Part shown: in pieces, positions 1 through 4,671 of the stretch
Layout: every line of letters begins with the position of its first letter
Numbering within the stretch: position 1 is the first letter of the stretch
Origin: Hydrogenophaga sp.
Lineage (GTDB): Bacteria; Pseudomonadota; Gammaproteobacteria; Burkholderiales; Burkholderiaceae
DNA: 13,426 bases
Direction: 5' to 3'
Assembly: GCA_025458545.1 (NCBI GenBank)
Contig: JALOSH010000026.1
Coordinates: 1-13,426 of the forward strand
Position numbers and translations under genes: made by a program
Notes under the pieces: model-generated
The model's database searches: none
What the model was told of the DNA's origin: nothing
What the model saw: only the letters and a program-made list of their open reading frames with translations

Positions 1-183
1 CCCATCGCCGGCATGCCGGTGCTCGAGGTGTGGAAGGCCAAGACCAGCATCGTGATGAAGCGCAGCATGGCCAGCGGCTACGCGGGCGTGGACAACCCGT
101 TGTTCTACAAAGAGAACAACCGCATGCTGTTTGGCGATGCGAAGAAGATGCTGGATGAGGTGCTGGGGGCGTTGAGGGCGTGA
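1..183 (+). CDS. pntB: NAD(P) transhydrogenase subunit beta, C-terminal 60 residues (partial, 5' end outside window)
   Basis: This is the 3' end of an open frame that enters from the left and stops with TGA at 181-183. The 60 residues include [31 protein letters not shown] and [12 protein letters not shown], which I recognise as the conserved NADP-binding C-terminal domain of PntB. PntB is the membrane subunit of the proton-translocating transhydrogenase that moves hydride between NADH and NADP+ across the inner membrane. The frame is intact to a normal C-terminus, so this copy is probably the functional gene end. A second, frameshifted copy of the same end lies at 12541-12752, beyond the defence genes. 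The N-terminal domains, start and any pntA partner are not visible. The family call is confident; only the last domain can be judged. Confidence 0.93.
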   Translation, partial: PIAGMPVLEVWKAKTSIVMKRSMASGYAGVDNPLFYKENNRMLFGDAKKMLDEVLGALRA

Positions 184-186
184 GCC
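1..186 (+). repeat. Direct repeat, left copy (pntB 3' end)
   Basis: This copy aligns with 12571-12755, by eye with eight substitutions and one single-base gap (about 95% identity). The match ends six bases past the start of the stop codon (TGAGCC in both) and then the sequences diverge. It may extend left beyond the window. Together the copies bracket the whole 187-12540 gene set. Confidence 0.93.
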
Positions 187-208
187 TCGGGTTGCGCGCC
201 ACCCGAGG
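185..208 (+). terminator. Hairpin just after the pntB stop, possible terminator
   Basis: CCTCGGGT (185-192) and ACCCGAGG (201-208) form a perfect 8-bp stem with an 8-nt loop, two bases past the stop codon. No T-run follows, so it is not a textbook intrinsic terminator. It may instead protect the pntB mRNA end or act with Rho. It straddles the end of the direct repeat, and the right-hand copy lacks it. Confidence 0.5.
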
Positions 209-246
209 ACGAAGCCCGATCCCAGGGCTACTACACTGAACACACC

Positions 247-1551
247 ATGAACGAAGCGCTGCTCACGCCCATCGTCAAGGCGCTGTCGAGCACCGACCCA
301 CTGGATCCCGCCGATCCAGGCGGGGACTTCAAGCGCCTGTACGTCGACAACCTTCACCCCGGCAAGTTCGGAGGGGCCCTGGGCCAGCTGCGCCGCGAGA
401 TCCAGGGCGCCGAGGGCGGCCACCACATTTATCTGTTCTCGGGCACCGTGGGCTCAGGCAAGAGCACCGAGCTGCGGCGCCTAGCCGGCGATCTGCGGTC
501 GCCGACCCGGTTCGTCTCAGTGGTCAACATCACCGACTACCTGAACCCCGAGCAGGAACTGAACTTCGCCGACCTCTTGCTCGCGATGGCCATGGGCTTG
601 CTCGAGGACATGGCCGGGCAATTCCACTGGGACTCACCAGCGGCACGCATCTGGGACGGGCTGAAGGGGCTGCTCGGCGCCGAGGTGGGCCTGGGTGAGT
701 TTGACCTGAAGGTGGTCAAGCTGAACCTGCGACAGCGCTCTGGGTTCCGAGACCAGTTGCGGCAACGGTTCGAAGCCAGCCCCGGCGAGTTCTTGGCCCA
801 AACGCAGCGGTTCTTCGAGCATCTGGCGCAGGAGTCCGGCCGTGCGCAGCGCGTGCTCATCGTCGACTCTCTCGAGCACTTTGGTGGTCGGCGCGGCAAA
901 GACGACCCCATCTTGAAGAGCCTGCGCGCCGTGTTCCAGGAGCACACCGACGCCATGCGGCTGCCAGGCTGGCAGACCATCTACTCGGTGCCCCCCTTGC
1001 TGCCCAAGCTGGCGCCGGGTGTTTTGGCCGTGGTGGGCGCCGCGCGCCTGTACCAGCTGACCAGCGCGCACGTCTACCTGGACCGCACCGAGCGGCCCGA
1101 CGAGCCCATGCTGGCGCAGCTGACCGACCTGATCAACCGCCGCTGCGGCGGCGCTGAAGGTCGCCGCCGCTTCGTGGGTGATGCCGAGCTGCAGCGCGTC
1201 ATCCTCGGCTGTGGGGGCGACCTCCGTGACCTCCTGCGCCTTCTAAAGCTGGCCGCGCTGTTTGCCTTCGACGCACCCACGCTGCCCATCGACGACACGA
1301 TCGTCGACGCCGTGTTCGACGACTGGCGCAACGCCTACCTGCCGCTGGCCAAAGACACCACGCAGCGGCTGGCCGCCGTGCTGGCGAACAAGGAGCCACA
1401 GGTTGACACTGAAGACGACTGGTTCAGCGTCATGAGCGACTTGGCAGAGAAGCGGGTACTGCTCTACCGCAACGGCACCGACTGGTACGACGTGCACCCA
1501 CTGTTGCGCGATGCCGTGCGTGTGGCTGCCGGGGCCCCGCCGGCACCATGA
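247..1551 (+). CDS. AAA+/STAND-like P-loop ATPase, first gene of a split sensor module
   Basis: A 434-residue ATPase. The Walker A motif GTVGSGKST lies at residues 66-74 and a Walker B-like strand RVLIVDSLE at about 202-210 (D207, E210). GGDLRDLLRLL at 323-333 resembles the sensor-2 region of AAA+/STAND ATPases. The C-terminal part (about 370-425, ending in WYDVHPLLRDAV) looks like a winged helix. No transmembrane segment or signal peptide is seen, so it should be cytosolic. It overlaps the next gene by ATGA, which implies coupled translation and probably a complex with the TPR protein. No good Shine-Dalgarno precedes the ATG; a weak -10-like TACACT (232-237) lies 9 bp upstream, so the leader may be very short. 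By analogy with STAND proteins it would be a nucleotide-driven switch, but the trigger and output are unknown. It could also be a regulator unrelated to defence. Confidence 0.8.
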   Translation: MNEALLTPIVKALSSTDPLDPADPGGDFKRLYVDNLHPGKFGGALGQLRREIQGAEGGHHIYLFSGTVGSGKSTELRRLAGDLRSPTRFVSVVNITDYLNPEQELNFADLLLAMAMGLLEDMAGQFHWDSPAARIWDGLKGLLGAEVGLGEFDLKVVKLNLRQRSGFRDQLRQRFEASPGEFLAQTQRFFEHLAQESGRAQRVLIVDSLEHFGGRRGKDDPILKSLRAVFQEHTDAMRLPGWQTIYSVPPLLPKLAPGVLAVVGAARLYQLTSAHVYLDRTERPDEPMLAQLTDLINRRCGGAEGRRRFVGDAELQRVILGCGGDLRDLLRLLKLAALFAFDAPTLPIDDTIVDAVFDDWRNAYLPLAKDTTQRLAAVLANKEPQVDTEDDWFSVMSDLAEKRVLLYRNGTDWYDVHPLLRDAVRVAAGAPPAP

Positions 1552-3734
1552 GCCTGGCGCTGTCGGGCTGGCGCAAGCTGGCGCCGCTGCGCCGACAGTT
1601 CGAGCTTCAGCCCGGCTTCCTGTTCGTGCCGCTGCTGGTGGCCGACGAGGCGGTGGGCCGCGGCGCGCGCGAGGCGCTGGCCGAGGCCTGGCGGGGGCGG
1701 GCCTGGCGTTGGCGCGAATTGCCTTGGCCCGAGACCACGGCGCCGGTGGCACCCGACCTGGCACAGCAGCGCTCGGCTTGGCTGCAAGTCCTCGACGCGG
1801 CCATCGCCGAGAGCCGACCCGGCGACACGCTGGTGGTCGACTGTTCCAGCAAAGTCCGGCGCGAACTGATTCTGGAGCTGGTGCCCTGGATCAACCAGCG
1901 GCGCGAGCCGCTGCGCAAGGCCGGCGCTCGCTTGTTGCTGCTGTGGCCCGAGACGCAGAAACAGGCGCTAGTGGCTGGGGCGCCGGACCTCTGGTCAATG
2001 CGGGCCATGAACCCCCTGCTGGTGAGCAGCGATGTGCGCGTGGCGGTGAGTGTTGATCGACTTGCGGATCAGCGTGAGGCCGGCCAGGCGGCGCGGGCCG
2101 AGAGAGAGCCGAGGCGCCGCAGTGGTCAGGCCGTGAAGGTGCCACGAGGTGCTTCGCTCTGGGACTTGTTCGGGATCGTGGATCGGGCCCTGGAGGACGG
2201 GCGAGTGCAAGCCGCACTGCGGATCGCGAAGGCGGCCCTGCGCCGTGCCGCCCGCGCTGCGGTTACTGGCGAGCCGGATGCGCAGCGTGATCTGTCGATC
2301 TCGTACGAGCGGCTAGGCAACGTGCTGCGCGATCTTGGCCGGCCGGAAGATGCGCGCCAAGCCTTCGCGGAAAGCCTAGGGCTGCGCGAGTCGCTGAGGC
2401 TTTCGCTGGGCGACACGCCTCAAGTGCTGCGCGACCTGTCGGTCTCGCAGGACAAGCTAGGCGACGTTCTGCGCGATCTGGGCCGGCCGGAAGATGCGCG
2501 CCAGGCATTCGCGGAAGGCCTTGCGCTGAACCAGTCGCTGAGGCTTACGCTGGGCGACGCGCCGGAGGTGCTGCGCGACCTTTCAATCTCGTACGAGAGG
2601 CTGGGTGGAGTTCTGTACGACCTCGGGCGGGACGAAGAGGCCCGCCGAGCCTTGGCCGAAGCCTTGGCGATACGCGAGGCGCTAAGGAGAGGGCTGGGCG
2701 ACACACCGCAAGTCCTGAGCGATCTGTCGCTCTTGCTGGACCAACTAGGCGACGTGCTGCTGGGACTGGGCAGGTTGGAAGAGGCCTATCAAGCCTTCGC
2801 CGAAGGCTTGGCGCTTCGCAAGGCCCTGAGGCGACAGTTGGGCGACACGCCGCTGGTATTGCGCGGCCTGTTGGCCTCGCACTCTAGGCGGGGCGAAGTG
2901 CTGCGTGATCTGGGTCGGCCAGAAGAGGCTTACGAGGCCTTTTCTAAAGCCCTGGCGCTGAGCGAGGCGCTGAGGCGGGTGCTGGGTGACACGCCACAAG
3001 TGGTGCGCGACCTTTCGGTCTCGCACAACAAGCTGGGCGGGGTGCAGAGCGATATGGGCCGACCAGAAGAAGCCCGCCAGTCCTTTGCGGATGGTCTTAC
3101 GCTTAACGAGGCGCGGAGGCGAGCGCTGGGTGATACGCCAGAGGTGCTGCATGACCTAGCGGTCAGTAATCACTTGCTTGGTGAGGTGCTTCGCGATCTG
3201 GGCCGTCCTGAAGAGGCGCGCCAGGCCCTTGCAGACAGCCTAGCGCTGCGCGAGTCGCTGAGGCGAAAGCTGGGTGACACGCCGAAGGTGTTGGGCGACC
3301 TGTCGCTCTCGTACGAGCGACTGGGCGACGTGCTGGGCGACCTGAGCCGATTGGAAGAGGCGCACCAAGCCTTTGCGGAAAGCCTAGCGCTGCGCCAGTC
3401 GCTGAGGCTTGCGCTGGGCGACACCCCGTTTGTGTTGCTCAACCTGTCGGTTTCGCACGAGCGGCTGGGCGACGTGCTGCGCGAGCTGGACCGGCCGGCC
3501 GATGCCGTCACTCACTGGCGTCTGGCGCTGGACGCCTGTCGACGCTGGGCGGCAGCACACGGCGACACCCTAGACAACCTGATCCGGATGCGGGTGCCGC
3601 TTCAGCGCCTGGCCCAAGCGGGTGACGCCGCGGCGGAAACCGAACTCCAGGCGCTGACGCAGCGCCTGATCGACACGGCGTCCGATCACCCGCAGGTTCG
3701 GAAACTACTAAGCCAACGACCGGCTCGCGGTTGA
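1548..3734 (+). CDS. TPR-repeat protein with N-terminal domain of unknown function, partner of the upstream ATPase
   Basis: A 728-residue protein. Residues 1-170 form an alpha/beta-looking domain with hydrophobic strands (FLFVPLLV at 25-32, DTLVVDC at 93-99, ARLLLLWPE at 127-135) and then GAPDLWSMRAM at 144-154. From memory, an 'APD-W' motif like this occurs at the front of some NTPase/TPR proteins, but I cannot name a family. A basic linker (about 180-200) and a short helical stretch follow. Residues 246-677 are nine back-to-back 48-residue TPR-type units, each running roughly LRDLSxSxxxLGDVLRDLGR then PEEARQAFAE and ending LGDTPxV. The last unit is degenerate, and a short helical tail follows. 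TPR arrays bind proteins or peptides, so this is the likely recognition half of the module, with the ATPase as switch. The start ATG overlaps the stop of the upstream gene. Confidence 0.78.
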   Translation: MSLALSGWRKLAPLRRQFELQPGFLFVPLLVADEAVGRGAREALAEAWRGRAWRWRELPWPETTAPVAPDLAQQRSAWLQVLDAAIAESRPGDTLVVDCSSKVRRELILELVPWINQRREPLRKAGARLLLLWPETQKQALVAGAPDLWSMRAMNPLLVSSDVRVAVSVDRLADQREAGQAARAEREPRRRSGQAVKVPRGASLWDLFGIVDRALEDGRVQAALRIAKAALRRAARAAVTGEPDAQRDLSISYERLGNVLRDLGRPEDARQAFAESLGLRESLRLSLGDTPQVLRDLSVSQDKLGDVLRDLGRPEDARQAFAEGLALNQSLRLTLGDAPEVLRDLSISYERLGGVLYDLGRDEEARRALAEALAIREALRRGLGDTPQVLSDLSLLLDQLGDVLLGLGRLEEAYQAFAEGLALRKALRRQLGDTPLVLRGLLASHSRRGEVLRDLGRPEEAYEAFSKALALSEALRRVLGDTPQVVRDLSVSHNKLGGVQSDMGRPEEARQSFADGLTLNEARRRALGDTPEVLHDLAVSNHLLGEVLRDLGRPEEARQALADSLALRESLRRKLGDTPKVLGDLSLSYERLGDVLGDLSRLEEAHQAFAESLALRQSLRLALGDTPFVLLNLSVSHERLGDVLRELDRPADAVTHWRLALDACRRWAAAHGDTLDNLIRMRVPLQRLAQAGDAAAETELQALTQRLIDTASDHPQVRKLLSQRPARG
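2283..3578 (+). repeat. Nine tandem 144-bp units encoding 48-residue TPRs
   Basis: Unit starts fall every 144 bp from 2283, and the phase holds with no insertion or deletion to 3578. Units 1-8 share LGDxxxV at the end and GRPEEAR-like helix-turn residues; unit 9 has lost the second-helix consensus. Units 1 and 2 share long nearly identical stretches at the nucleotide level, suggesting expansion by duplication or conversion between units. Confidence 0.88.
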
Positions 3735-3768
3735 TTCGCCTGGCCAAGCGCCAACGCCACCACTACCC

Positions 3769-4209
3769 TTAGTACTCAATTCGAAACCTCTGCCGCGGCC
3801 CATCCAGCACCAGCACCACCCGGCTGAGCACATCGCGCCCCAGCATCCCGTCGATCGACAGGTTGAACAGCGGCCGGCCCAGCACCTCCAGCGCCGGCAC
3901 CACGAACGGCGAGTCGCCATAGGTGCGGATGCTCAGCTGCACGTCGTAGGTGTCCGCCACGGCCGGCCGGGTGTCGGTGGTGGAGGTGATGATGTCTCGC
4001 GCGCCGCGCGGCGCAATGCCCAGCGAGCGCATGTGCTGGTCGGCCACCATGCTGGTGTCGGCACCGGTGTCGATGATGAACTGCAGCTTGATGGGCGGTG
4101 CTGGCTGCTGCCCCCGCGCCGCCATCGCCCGCTGCCGCGGCGCGCTGGCCGCCAGCCACACGTCGACGATCGGTCCGCTGCTGTTGAAGCTGGCCGTTAT
4201 GTGCGGCAC
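3769..4209 (-). CDS. Retropepsin-like (clan AA) aspartic protease
   Basis: A 146-residue protein with FIIDTGADTSMV at about 44-55, where D47-T48-G49 is the single aspartic-protease active-site triad. GMLGRDVL at 121-128 is the hydrophobic-Gly-Arg-Asp element typical of retropepsin-like folds. One D-T-G per chain means it should work as a homodimer, as retropepsins do. No signal peptide or membrane segment is seen. Translation most likely starts at GTG (4207-4209), overlapping the end of the upstream small gene by 13 bp, so the two are probably translated together. It ends 34 bp from the convergent stop of the TPR gene. Its substrate is unknown. Solitary bacterial retropepsin-like genes are common, so a defence role here would rest on location alone. 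Confidence 0.82.
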   Translation of the reverse strand: MPHITASFNSSGPIVDVWLAASAPRQRAMAARGQQPAPPIKLQFIIDTGADTSMVADQHMRSLGIAPRGARDIITSTTDTRPAVADTYDVQLSIRTYGDSPFVVPALEVLGRPLFNLSIDGMLGRDVLSRVVLVLDGPRQRFRIEY

Positions 4210-4454
4210 GGCCCGAGGTCACGCGTGAAGTGCGCGGCGGCGTGGTCGGTGGCCACGAGCTTCACGAAAAACGGCGCGTCCAGCCCGAACTGCTCATACG
4301 CCCAGTCGAGCGCCGCCTCGTAGCTGCCCGCAAAGTGCGCCACCTTCGCGCCCTGGATCACCACGTACTGCCCGGCGTGGTGCTCCAGGTTTTCGGGCAG
4401 CGTGCGCTCGTAGGCCTGGGCCTCGGTGTGCAGGGTCGTCAAGGGGTTCCTCAT
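4197..4454 (-). CDS. Small conserved-looking hypothetical protein, paired with the aspartic protease
   Basis: An 85-residue protein starting at ATG (4452-4454). The core HHAGQYVVIQGAKVAHFAGS (residues 25-44) followed by YEAALDWAYEQFGL and FFVKLV resembles a small family that, from memory, often sits directly upstream of retropepsin-like proteases. I cannot give it a verified family name. It appears to be a single small alpha/beta domain with no membrane segment or signal peptide. The 13-bp overlap with the protease gene suggests a functional pair, for example a partner, regulator or substrate of the protease. A GGGCC/GGCCC hairpin (4456-4468) sits immediately before its start codon and overlaps the only SD-like AAGGG. 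Confidence 0.72.
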   Translation of the reverse strand: MRNPLTTLHTEAQAYERTLPENLEHHAGQYVVIQGAKVAHFAGSYEAALDWAYEQFGLDAPFFVKLVATDHAAAHFTRDLGPCRT

Positions 4455-4671
4455 CGGGCCGCAGGCCCTTGGCCCGGCAACTTGTTCAAAAGTTGTCCAC
4501 AGGCTTGTTCACTGAACGGGCGCAAGGGTAGTGAAGGCACCCGTCTGACGCAAGCCCTGGAACGCGTTGCGGGCAGGCGCATGGCGGCGGGCCACGCCGA
4601 ACAGGTGCGGGGGCTGATTACAGTCGCAACGCTTGGCGTGCCTCGCCGCCACCATCGAACCCAGGGTTTCC
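4455..4671. promoter_or_regulatory. Divergent intergenic region between the protease pair and the restriction operon
   Basis: This is the only sizeable non-coding stretch in the island and should carry promoters for both directions. Visible elements are a GGGCC-GCA-GGCCC hairpin (4456-4468), a direct repeat CTTGTTCA (4481-4488 and 4504-4511), an interrupted palindrome GTTCA-C-TGAAC (4507-4517), and a DnaA-box-like TTGTCCACA (4493-4501). AGGG at about 4663-4666 is a weak ribosome-binding site supporting the ATG at 4672 for the methyltransferase. No convincing -35/-10 pair was found, and there is no controller (C) protein gene. Confidence 0.45.

Noticed and set aside
8..19. 12-bp palindrome CCGGCATGCCGG in both pntB copies (also 12578-12589) as an integrase core site
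   Set aside because: It encodes conserved PntB residues (AGMP) and is explained by codon choice. No recombinase is present to support a crossover role.
2126..3511. Several Ser/Arg-rich minus-strand open frames under the TPR array
   Set aside because: They repeat with the same 144-bp period as the TPR units and are plainly their antisense shadows.
2283..3578. Regular repeats considered as a CRISPR array
   Set aside because: The units are 144 bp, fully coding in one frame, with no short repeat/unique spacer alternation.
4493..4501. TTGTCCACA resembling a DnaA box, possible replication origin
   Set aside because: It is a single site with one mismatch to consensus, with no cluster, AT-rich element or replication gene nearby. 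Chance or another function is more likely.
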